Source: Andrena cerasifolii
Taxonomy: Eukaryota; Arthropoda; Insecta; Hymenoptera; Andrenidae
Direction: 5' to 3'
DNA length: 64,000 bases
Assembly (NCBI RefSeq): GCF_050908995.1
Contig: NC_135118.1
Span: 310,001 to 374,000 of the forward strand
The notes under the pieces were generated by a model, which was given only the letters and a program-made list of their open reading frames with translations, searched no databases and was not told where the DNA came from. The first letter of the stretch is position 1. Each line of letters begins with the position of its first letter. Shown in pieces: positions 1 to 10,574 of this stretch. The position numbers and the translations under genes are program-made.

Positions 1-429
1 TTGAAAGGCCGCGCCTCTTATTTGCAACTTTAAGGCGATGCCTTTGCAGCTGAAATTTAGTATACCTCTTTCCACTTCATGTTCTCATGATATATTGGCC
101 AAATTCTGACGAAAATTTTCAGAATACACAAAATTGGGTTTTGTAACAGGAGAACATGCCGTCGAAAGCGATGGCACAAAGTAACGTCTCCGGAGAGCAA
201 ATCAAAGAGCGAGAAGTGGCGCAGATGTTTGGAGACAGTGACTGTTTAACGAAGAGACGCAGAATTTTCGAACGTGCCTTGAAAGGCCTGCACCTCTTAT
301 TTGCAACTTTAAGGCCATGCCTTTGAAGCTGAAATTTAGTATACCTCTTTCCACTTCATGTTCTCCTGATATATTGGCCAAAATCTGGCGAAAATTTTCA
401 GAATGCACAAAATTGGGTTTTGTAACAGG

Positions 430-708
430 AGAACATGCCGTCGAAAGCGATGGCACAAAGTAACGTCTCCGGAGAGCAAATCAAAGGGCGAGAAGTGGCG
501 CAGCTGTTTCGAGACAGTGACTGTTTAACGAAGAGACGCAGAATTTTCGAACGCCTCTTGAAAGGCCTGCGCCTCTTATTTGCAACTTTAAGGCGATGCC
601 TTTGCAGCTGAAATTTAGTATACCTCTTTCCACTTCATGTTCTCATGATATATTGGCCAAATTCTGGCGAAAATTTTCAGAATGCACAAAATTGGGTTTT
701 GTAACAGG
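430..708 (+). repeat. Representative full-length monomer, 279 bp
   Basis: One unit measured from agaacatgcc to the next agaacatgcc. In order it holds: a TCCGGA (BspEI) site, the gagaagtggcgcag segment, the 11-bp dyad acagtgactgt, a TTCGAA site, aaaggcct, the TTAA that is the target of the transposon elsewhere, the GTATAC site, and an A/T-rich end with the palindrome gaaaattttc. This copy is of the gcagctgaaatttag / ttctcatgat kind. Its length is 93 times three, so reading frames are kept from unit to unit. Confidence 0.95.
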
Positions 709-1029
709 AGAACATGCCGTCGAAAGCGATGGCACAAAGTAACGTCTCCGGAAAACAAATCAAAGAGCGAGAAGTGGCGCAGATGTTTGGAGACAGTGAC
801 TGTTTAACGAAGAGACGCAGAATTTTCGAACGCCTCTTGAAAGGCCTACGCCTCTTATTGGCAGCTTTAAGGCGATGCCTTTGAAGCTGAAATTTAGTAT
901 ACCTCTTTCCGCTTCATGTTCTCCTGATATATTGGCCAAAATCTGGCGAAAATTTTCAGAAAGCACAAAATTGGGTTTTGTAACAGGAGAACATGCCGTC
1001 GAAAGCGATGGCACAAAGTAACGTCTCCG

Positions 1030-2783
1030 AAAAGCAAATCAAAGAGCGAGAAGTGGCGCAGCTGTTTCGAGACAGTGACTGTTTAACGAAGAGACGCAGA
1101 ATTTTCGAACGCCTCTTGAAAGGCCTGCGCCTCTTATTTGCAACTTTAAGGCGATGCCTTTGCAGCTGAAATTTAGTATACCTCTTTCCACTTCATGTTC
1201 TCATGATATATTGGCCAAATTCTGGCGAAAATTTTCAGAATGCACAAAATTGGGTTTTGTAACAGGAGAACATGCCGTCGAAAGCGATGGCACAAAGTAA
1301 CGTGTCCGGAAAGCAAATCAAAGAGCGAGAAGTGGCGCAGATGTTTGGAGACAGTGACTGTTTAACGAAGAGACGCAGAATTTTCGAACGCCTCTTGAAA
1401 GGCCGCGCCTCTTATTTGCAACTTTAAGGCGATGCCTTTGCAGCTGAAATTTAGTATACCTCTTTCCACTTCATGTTCTCATGATATATTGGCCAAATTC
1501 TGACGAAAATTTTCAGAATACACAAAATTGGGTTTTGTAACAGGAGAACATGCCGTCGAAAGCGATGGCACAAAGTAACGTCTCCGGAAAGCAAATCAAA
1601 GAGCGAGAAGTGGCGCAGATGTTTGGAGACAGTGACTGTTTAACGAACAGACGCAGAATTTTCGAACGTGCCTTGAAAGGCCTGCACCTCTTATTTGCAA
1701 CTTTAAGGCGATGCCTTAAATGCTGAAATTTAGTATACCTCTTTCCACTTCATGTTCTCCTGATATATTGGCCAAAATCTGGCGAAAATTTTCAGAATGC
1801 ACAAAATTGGGTTTTGTAACAGGAGAACATGCCGTCGAAAGCGATGGCACAAAGTAACGTCTCCGGAAAGCAAATCAAAGAGCGAGAAGTGGCGCAGATG
1901 TTTGGAGACAGTGACTGTTTAACGAACAGACGCAGAATTTTCGAACGTGCCTTGAAAGGCCTGCACCTCTTATTTGCAACTTTAAGGCGATGCCTTAAAT
2001 GCTGAAATTTAGTATACCTCTGTCCACTTCATGTTCTCCTGATATATTGGCCAAAATCTGGCGAAAATTTTCAGAATGCACAAAATTGGGTTTTGTAACA
2101 GGAGAACATGCCGTCGAAAGCGATGGCACAAAGTAACGTCTCCGGAAAGCAAATCACATAGCGAGAAGTGGCGCAGATGTTTGGGGACAGTGACTGTTTA
2201 ACGAAGAGACGCAGAATTTTCGAACGCCTCTTGAAAGGCCGCGCCTCTTATTTGCAACTTTAAGGCGATGCTTTTGATGCTAAATTTTTAGTATACCTTT
2301 TTCCGCTTCATGTTGTCCTGATATATTGGCCAAAATCTGGCGAAAATTTTAAGAATGCACAAAATTGGGGTTTGTAACAGGAGAAAATGCCGTCGAAAGC
2401 GATGGCACAAAGTAACGTCTCCGGAAAGCAAATCAAAGAGCGAGAAGTGGCGCAGATGTTTCGAGACCGTGACTGTTAAACGAAGAGACGCAGAATTTTC
2501 GAACGCCTCTTGAAAGGCCTCCGCCTCTTATTTGCAACTTTAAGGCCATGCCGTTGAAGCTGAAATTTAGTATACCTCTTTCCACTTCATGTTCTCCTGA
2601 TATATTGGCCAAAATCTGGCGAAAATTTTCAGAATGCACAAAATTGGGTTTTGTAACAGGAGAACATGCCGTCGAAAGCGATGGCACAAAGTAACGTCTC
2701 CGGAAAACAAATCAAAGAGCGAGAAGTGGCGCAGATGTTTGGAGACAGTGACTGTTTAACGAAGAGACGCAGAATTTTCGAAC
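1030..2783 (+). repeat. Duplicated block, partner at 5750-7503 (offset 4720)
   Basis: Landmarks align at a constant 4720-bp offset: aaagagcgag at 1041/5761, cagctgaaat at 1441/6161, taaattttta at 2281/7001 and cggaaaacaa at 2701/7421. Divergence begins at about 2784/7504, where cctcttg is replaced by gtgccttg. The block spans several monomers and differs at only a few bases, so it is a recent segmental copy within the array. Confidence 0.85.
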
Positions 2784-5550
2784 GCCTCTTGAAAGGCCGC
2801 GCCTCTTATTTGCAACTTTAAGGCGATGCCTTAAATGCTGAAATTTAGTATACCTCTTTCAACTTCATGTTCTCCTGATATATTGGCCAAAATCTGGCGA
2901 AAATTTTCAGAATGCACAAAATTGGGTTTTGTAACAGGAGAACATGCCGTCGAAAGCGATGGCACAAAGTAACGTCTCCGGAGAACAAATCAAATAGCGA
3001 GAAGCGCAGATGTTTCGAGACCGTGACTGTTTAACGAACAGACGCATAATTTTCGAGCGCCTCTTGAAAGGCCTGCGCCTCTTATTTGCAACTTTAAGGC
3101 CATGCCTTTGAAGCTGAAATTTAGTATACCTCTTTCCACTTCATGTTCTCCTGATATATTGGCCAAAATCTGGCGAAAATTTTCAGAATGCACAAAATTG
3201 GGTTTTGTAACAGGAGAACATGCCGTCGAAAGCGATGGCACAAAGTAACGTCTCCGGAAAGCAAATCAAAGAGCGAGAAGTGGCGCAGCTGTTTCGAGAC
3301 AGTGACTGTTTAACGAAGAGACGCAGAATTTTCGAACGCCTCTTGAAAGGCCGCGCCTCTTATTTGCAACTTTAAGGCCATGCCTTTGAAGCTGAAATTT
3401 AGTATACCTCTTTCCACTTCATGTTCTCCTGATATATTGGCCAAAATCTGGCGAAAATTTTCAGAATGCACAAAATTGGGCTTTGTAACAGGAGAAAATG
3501 CCGTCAAAAGAGATGGCACAAAATAACGTCTCCGGAGAGCAAATCAAATAGCGAGAAGCGCAGATGTTTCGAGACCGTGACTGTTTAACGAACAGACGCA
3601 TAATCTTCGAGCGCCTCTTGAAAGGCCTGCGCCTCTTATTTGCAACTTTAAGGCCATGCCTTTGAAGCTGAAATTTAGTATGCCTCTTTCCACTTCATGT
3701 TCTCCTGATATATTGGCCAAAATCAGGCGAAAATTTTCAGAATGCACAAAATTGGGTTTTGTAACAGGAGAACATGCCGTCGAAAGAGATGGCACAAAGT
3801 AACGTCTCCGGAAAACAAATCAAAGAGCGAGAAGTGGCGCAGATGTTTGGAGACAGTGACTGTTTAACGAAGAGACGCAGAATTTTCGAACGTGCCTTGA
3901 AAGGCCTGCACCTCTTATTTGCAACTTTAAGGCGATGCCTTAAATGCTGAAATTTAGTATACCTCTTTCAACTTCATGTTCTCCTGATATATTGGCCAAA
4001 ATCTGGCGAAAATTTTCAGAATGCACAAAATTGGGTTTTGTAACAGGAGAACATGCCGTCGAAAGCGATGGCACAAAGTAACGTCTCCGGAGAGCAAATC
4101 AAATAGCGAGAAGCGCAGATGTTTCGAGACCGTGACTGTTTAACGAACAGACGCATAATTTTCGAGCGCCTCTTGAAAGGCCGCGCCTCTTATTTGCAAC
4201 TTTAAGGCGATGCCTTAAATGCTGAAATTTAGTATACCTCTTTCAACTTCATGTTCTCCTGATATATTGGCCAAAATCTGGCGAAAATTTTCAGAATGCA
4301 CAAAATTGGGTTTTGTAACAGGAGAACATGCCGTCGAAAGCGATGGCACAAAGTAACGTCTCCGGAGAACAAATCAAATAGCGAGAAGCGCAGATGTTTC
4401 GAGACCGTGACTGTTTAACGAACAGACGCATAATTTTCGAGCGCCTCTTGAAAGGCCTGCGCCTCTTATTTGCAACTTTAAGGCCATGCCTTTGAAGCTG
4501 AAATTTAGTATACCTCTTTCCACTTCATGTTCTCCTGATATATTGGCCAAAATCTGGCGAAAATTTTCAGAATGCACAAAATTGGGTTTTGTAACAGGAG
4601 AACATGCCGTCGAAAGCGATGGCACAAAGTAACGTCTCCGGAAAGCAAATCAAAGAGCGAGAAGTGGCGCAGCTGTTTCGAGACAGTGACTGTTTAACGA
4701 AGAGACGCAGAATTTTCGAACGCCTCTTGAAAGGCCGCGCCTCTTATTTGCAACTTTAAGGCCATGCCTTTGAAGCTGAAATTTAGTATACCTCTTTCCA
4801 CTTCATGTTCTCCTGATATATTGGCCAAAATCTGGCGAAAATTTTCAGAATGCACAAAATTGGGCTTTGTAACAGGAGAAAATGCCGTCAAAAGAGATGG
4901 CACAAAATAACGTCTCCGGAGAGCAAATCAAATAGCGAGAAGCGCAGATGTTTCGAGACCGTGACTGTTTAACGAACAGACGCATAATCTTCGAGCGCCT
5001 CTTGAAAGGCCTGCGCCTCTTATTTGCAACTTTAAGGCCATGCCTTTGAAGCTGAAATTTAGTATGCCTCTTTCCACTTCATGTTCTCCTGATATATTGG
5101 CCAAAATCAGGCGAAAATTTTCAGAATGCACAAAATTGGGTTTTGTAACAGGAGAACATGCCGTCGAAAGAGATGGCACAAAGTAACGTCTCCGGAAAAC
5201 AAATCAAAGAGCGAGAAGTGGCGCAGATGTTTGGAGACAGTGACTGTTTAACGAAGAGACGCAGAATTTTCGAACGTGCCTTGAAAGGCCTGCACCTCTT
5301 ATTTGCAACTTTAAGGCGATGCCTTAAATGCTGAAATTTAGTATACCTCTTTCAACTTCATGTTCTCCTGATATATTGGCCAAAATCTGGCGAAAATTTT
5401 CAGAATGCACAAAATTGGGTTTTGTAACAGGAGAACATGCCGTCGAAAGCGATGGCACAAAGTAACGTCTCCGGAGAGCAAATCAAATAGCGAGAAGCGC
5501 AGATGTTTCGAGACCGTGACTGTTTAACGAACAGACGCATAATTTTCGAG
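2783..5550 (+). repeat. 1384-bp tandem higher-order repeat, two copies
   Basis: Copy 1 is 2783-4166 and copy 2 is 4167-5550, each five monomers long. Rare variants recur at exactly 1384 bp: ggctttgtaac with gtcaaaagag, ctctttcaacttc, and tagtatgcctc. I saw no difference between the copies by eye. The second copy is followed by a unit that again starts like the block but diverges at about 5567. Clean tandem copies like this indicate very recent unequal exchange. Confidence 0.88.
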
Positions 5551-5707
5551 CGCCTCTTGAAAGGCCTGCGCCTCTTATTTGCAACTTTAAGGCCATGCCT
5601 TTGAAGCTGAAATTTAGTATACCTCTTTCCACTTCATGTTCTCCTGATATATTGGCCAAAATCTGGCGAAAATTTTCAGAATGCACAAAATTGGGTTTTG
5701 TAACAGG
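5432..5707 (+). repeat. 276-bp monomer variant (3-bp deletion)
   Basis: The unit differs from the full form by loss of three bases in the gagaagtggcgcag segment, giving gagaagcgcag. It keeps the gagaccgtgactg segment, so the 8-bp deletion of the shorter class is absent. Linked changes are caaatag before the deletion and acgcataat after it, so this is a haplotype and not an isolated event. Confidence 0.92.
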
Positions 5708-5986
5708 AGAACATGCCGTCGAAAGCGATGGCACAAAGTAACGTCTCCGGAAAGCAAATCAAAGAGCGAGAAGTGGCGCAGCTGTTTCGAGACAGTGACT
5801 GTTTAACGAAGAGACGCAGAATTTTCGAACGCCTCTTGAAAGGCCTGCGCCTCTTATTTGCAACTTTAAGGCGATGCCTTTGCAGCTGAAATTTAGTATA
5901 CCTCTTTCCACTTCATGTTCTCATGATATATTGGCCAAATTCTGGCGAAAATTTTCAGAATGCACAAAATTGGGTTTTGTAACAGG

Positions 5987-6264
5987 AGAACATGCCGTCG
6001 AAAGCGATGGCACAAAGTAACGTCTCCGGAAAGCAAATCAAAGAGCGAGAAGTGGCGCAGATGTTTGGAGACAGTGACTGTTTAACGAAGAGACGCAGAA
6101 TTTTCGAACGCCTCTTGAAAGGCCGCGCCTCTTATTTGCAACTTTAAGGCGATGCCTTTGCAGCTGAAATTTAGTATACCTCTTTCCACTTCATGTTCTC
6201 ATGATATATTGGCCAAATTCTGACGAAAATTTTCAGAATACACAAAATTGGGTTTTGTAACAGG
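5987..6264 (+). repeat. 278-bp monomer variant (1-bp deletion)
   Basis: The unit reads aaaggccgcgcc where the full form reads aaaggcctgcgcc, a one-base loss. The spacing of unit starts (5987 to 6265) confirms 278 bp. This variant is frequent in the first 21 kb and reappears around 48.9-54.3 kb. Confidence 0.92.
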
Positions 6265-6649
6265 AGAACATGCCGTCGAAAGCGATGGCACAAAGTAACG
6301 TCTCCGGAAAGCAAATCAAAGAGCGAGAAGTGGCGCAGATGTTTGGAGACAGTGACTGTTTAACGAACAGACGCAGAATTTTCGAACGTGCCTTGAAAGG
6401 CCTGCACCTCTTATTTGCAACTTTAAGGCGATGCCTTAAATGCTGAAATTTAGTATACCTCTTTCCACTTCATGTTCTCCTGATATATTGGCCAAAATCT
6501 GGCGAAAATTTTCAGAATGCACAAAATTGGGTTTTGTAACAGGAGAACATGCCGTCGAAAGCGATGGCACAAAGTAACGTCTCCGGAAAGCAAATCAAAC
6601 AGCGAGAAGTGGCGCAGATGTTTGGAGACAGTGACTGTTTAACGAACAG

Positions 6650-9480
6650 ACGCAGAATTTTCGAACGTGCCTTGAAAGGCCTGCACCCCTTATTTGCAAC
6701 TTTAAGGCGATGCCTTAAATGCTGAAATTTAGTATACCTCTTTCCACTTCATGTTCTCCTGATATATTGGCCAAAATCTGGCGAAAATTTTCAGAATGCA
6801 CAAAATTGGGTTTTGTAAAAGGAGAACATGCCGTCGAAAGCGATGGCACAAAGTAACGTCTCCGGAAAGCAAATCACATAGCGAGAAGTGGCGCAGATGT
6901 TTGGGGACAGTGACTGTTTAACGAAGAGACGCAGAATTTTCGAACGCCTCTTGAAAGGCCGCGCCTCTTATTTGCAACTTTAAGGCGATGCTTTTGATGC
7001 TAAATTTTTAGTATACCTCTTTCCGCTTCATGTTCTCCTGATATATTGGCCAAAATCTGGCGAAAATTTTAAGAATGCACAAAATTGGGGTTTGTAACAG
7101 GAGAAAATGCCGTCGAAAGCGATGGCACAAAGTAACGTCTCCGGAAAGCAAATCAAAGAGCGAGAAGTGGCGCAGATGTTTCGAGACCGTGACTGTTAAA
7201 CGAAGAGACGCAGAATTTTCGAACGCCTCTTGAAAGGCCTCCGCCTCTTATTTGCAACTTTAAGGCCATGCCGTTGAAGCTGAAATTTAGTATACCTCTT
7301 TCCACTTCATGTTCTCCTGATATATTGGCCAAAATCTGGCGAAAATTTTCAGAATGCACAAAATTGGGTTTTGTAACAGGAGAACATGCCGTCGAAAGCG
7401 ATGGCACAAAGTAACGTCTCCGGAAAACAAATCAAAGAGCGAGAAGTGGCGCAGATGTTTGGAGACAGTGACTGTTTAACGAAGAGACGCAGAATTTTCG
7501 AACGTGCCTTGAAAGGCCTGCACCTCTTATTTGCAACTTTAAGGCGATGCCTTAAATGCTGAAATTTAGTATACCTCTTTCAACTTCATGTTCTCCTGAT
7601 ATATTGGCCAAAATCTGGCGAAAATTTTCAGAATGCACAAAATTGGGTTTTGTAACAGGAGAACATGCCGTCGAAAGCGATGGCACAAAGTAACGTCTCC
7701 GGAGAGCAAATCAAATAGCGAGAAGCGCAGATGTTTCGAGACCGTGACTGTTTAACGAACAGACGCATAATTTTCGAGCGCCTCTTGAAAGGCCGCGCCT
7801 CTTATTTGCAACTTTAAGGCCATGCCTTTGAAGCTGAAATTTAGTATACCTCTTTCCACTTCATGTTCTCCTGATATATTGGCCAAAATCTGGCGAAAAT
7901 TTTCAGAATGCACAAAATTGGGCTTTGTAACAGGAGAAAATGCCGTCAAAAGAGATGGCACAAAATAACGTCTCCGGAGAGCAAATCAAATAGCGAGAAG
8001 CGCAGATGTTTCGAGACCGTGACTGTTTAACGAACAGACGCATAATCTTCGAGCGCCTCTTGAAAGGCCTGCGCCTCTTATTTGCAACTTTAAGGCCATG
8101 CCTTTGAAGCTGAAATTTAGTATGCCTCTTTCCACTTCATGTTCTCCTGATATATTGGCCAAAATCAGGCGAAAATTTTCAGAATGCACAAAATTGGGTT
8201 TTGTAACAGGAGAACATGCCGTCGAAAGAGATGGCACAAAATAACGTCTCCGGAGAGCAAATCAAATAGCGAGAAGCGCAGATGTTTCGACTGTTTAACG
8301 AAGAGATGCAGAATTTTCGAGCGCCTCTTGAAAGGCCTGCGCCTCATATTTGCAACTTTAAGGCGATGCCTTTCATGCTAAATTTTTAGTATACCTCTTT
8401 CCGCTTCATGTTCTCCTGATATATAGGCCAAAATCAGGCGAAAATTTTCAGAATGCACAAAATTGGGTTTTGTAACAGGAGAACATGCCGTCGAAAGCGA
8501 TGTCACAAAGTAACGTCTCCGGAAAGCAAATCAAAGAGCGAGAAGTGGCGCAGATGTTTGGAGACAGTGACTGTTCAACGAACAGACGCATAATTTTCGA
8601 GCGCCTCTTGAAAGGCCTGCGCCTCTTATTTGCAACTTTAAGGCCATGCCTTTGAAGCTGAAATTTAGTATACCTCTTTCCACTTCATGTTCTCCTGATA
8701 TATTGGCCAAAATCTGGCGAAAATTTTCAGAATGCACAAAATTGGGTTTTGTAACAGGAGAACATGCCGTCGAAAGCGATGGCACAAAGTAACGTCTCCG
8801 GAGAGCAAATCAAAGAGCGAGAAGTGGCGCAGATGTTTGGAGACAGTGACTGTTTAACGAAGAGACGCAGAATTTTCGAACGTGCCTTGAAAGGCCTGCA
8901 CCTCTTATTTGCAACTTTAAGGCCATGCCCTTGAAGCTGAAATTTAGTATACCTCTTTCCACTTCATGTTCTCCTGATATATTGGCCAAAATCTGGCGAA
9001 AATTTTCAGAATGCACAAAATTGGGTTTTGTAACAGGAGAACATGCCGTCGAAAGCGATGGCACAAAGTAACGTCTCCGGAGAGCAAATCAAAGAGCGAG
9101 AAGTGGCGCAGCTGTTTCGAGACAGTGACTGTTTAACGAAGAGACGCAGAATTTTCGAACGCCTCTTGAAAGGCCTGCGCCTCTTATTTGCAACTTTAAG
9201 GCGATGCCTTTGCAGCTGAAATTTAGTATACCTCTTTCCACTTCATGTTCTCATGATATATTGGCCAAATTCTGGCGAAAATTTTCAGAATGCACAAAAT
9301 TGGGTTTTGTAACAGGAGAACATGCCGTCGAAAGCGATGGCACAAAGTAACGTCTCCGGAAAACAAATCAAAGAGCGAGAAGTGGCGCAGATGTTTGGAG
9401 ACAGTGACTGTTTAACGAAGAGACGCAGAATTTTCGAACGTGCCTTGAAAGGCCTGCACCTCTTATTTGCAACTTTAAGG
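6650..9480 (+). repeat. Duplicated block, partner at 10537-13370
   Basis: The offset is 3887 bp up to about 8.0 kb and 3890 bp after it, because the partner carries a gaagtggcgc unit where this copy has gaagcgc. Landmarks include taaattttta at 7001/10888, the rare gatatataggcc near 8420/12310, and gatgtcacaaag near 8500/12390. The copies part at about 9481/13371. About 130 bp near 7.89-8.02 kb is far more divergent than its surroundings (see findings). Confidence 0.85.
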
Positions 9481-9734
9481 CGATGCCTTAAATGCTGAAA
9501 TTTAGTATACCTCTTTCAACTTCATGTTCTCCTGATATATTAGCCAAAATCTGGCGAAAATTTTCAGAATGCACAAAATTGGGTTTTGTAACAGGAGAAC
9601 ATGCCGTCGAAAGCGATGGCACAAAGTAACGTCTCCGGAGAGCAAATCAAATAGCGAGAAGCGCAGATGTTTCGAGACCGTGACTGTTTAACGAACAGAC
9701 GCATAATTTTCGAGCGCCTCTTGAAAGGCCTGCG

Positions 9735-10574
9735 CCTCTTATTTGCAACTTTAAGGCCATGCCTTTGAAGCTGAAATTTAGTATACCTCTTTCCACTTCA
9801 TGTTCTCCTGATATATTGGCCAAAATCTGGCGAAAATTTTCAGAATGCACAAAATTGGGTTTTGTAACAGGAGAACATGCCGTCGAAAGCGATGGCACAA
9901 AGTAACGTCTCCGGAAAGCAAATCACATAGCGAGAAGTGGCGCAGATGTTTGGGGACAGTGACTGTTTAACGAAGAGATGCAGAATTTTCGAACGCGCCT
10001 TGAAAGGCCTGCGCCTCATATTTGCAACTTTAAGGCGATGCCTTTGATGCTATATTTTTAGTATACCTCTTTCCGCTTCATGTTCTCCTGATATATTGGC
10101 CAAAATCTGGCGAAAATTTTAAGAATGCACAAAATTGGGGTTTGTAACAGGAGAAAATGCCGTCGAAAGCGATGGCACAAAGTAACGTCTCCGGAAAGCA
10201 AATCAAAGAGCGAGAAGTGGCGCAGATGTTTCGAGACCGTGACTGTTAAACGAAGAGACGCAGAATTTTCGAACGCCTCTTGAAAGGCCTCCGCCTCTTA
10301 TTTGCAACTTTAAGGCCATGCCGTTGAAGCTGAAATTTAGTATACCTCTTTCCACTTCATGTTCTCCTGATATATTGGCCAAAATCTGGCGAAAATTTTC
10401 AGAATGCACGAAATTGGGTTTTGTAACAGGAGAACATGCCGTCGAAAGCGATGGCACAAAGTAACGTCTCCGGAAAACAAATCAAAGAGCGAGAAGTGGC
10501 GCAGATGTTTGGAGACAGTGACTGTTTAACGAAGAGACGCAGAATTTTCGAACGTGCCTTGAAAGGCCTGCACC
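9735..10574 (+). repeat. Three-monomer block, partner at 13349-14188 (offset 3614)
   Basis: The private variants gatgctatattttt with ttttaagaatg, aaattggggtttg and gaatgcacgaaatt occur in both copies at the same spacing. The partner begins just where the 3890-bp block partner ends, so the two duplications abut. That makes 10.5-14.2 kb a mosaic of pieces copied from the 6.6-10.6 kb region. Confidence 0.8.

Noticed and set aside
241..257. CENP-B box in the monomer
   Set aside because: The inverse of the actgtttaacgaag segment gives cttcgttaaacagt, which shares the ttcg start and the central A of the CENP-B box but lacks the required cggg half.
340..380. TATA-type promoter at tgatatattggcc or gtatacc in each monomer
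   Set aside because: A/T-rich matches of this length are expected by chance, and nothing downstream looks like a transcript unit.
360..410. Curved DNA from phased A-tracts in the A/T-rich end of the monomer
   Set aside because: The A/T tracts (aaaa, aaaatttt, aaaatt, tttt) are spaced at roughly 13, 17 and 8 bases, not near 10.5. Some bending is possible, but phasing is not shown.
202..456. 84-codon minus-strand frames in each full monomer, and 111-121-codon fusions in the derived class, as protein genes
   Set aside because: They repeat with the satellite period, overlap other open frames on the plus strand, change length with each 1-, 3- or 8-bp indel and match no family I know. They follow from a 279-bp unit poor in stop codons.
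8184..8381. Plus-strand frames of 63-65 codons (basic, cysteine-containing) in the 269-277-bp units
   Set aside because: They occur only as shadows in the short monomer class. The cysteines do not form a known finger motif and the frame has no upstream context.
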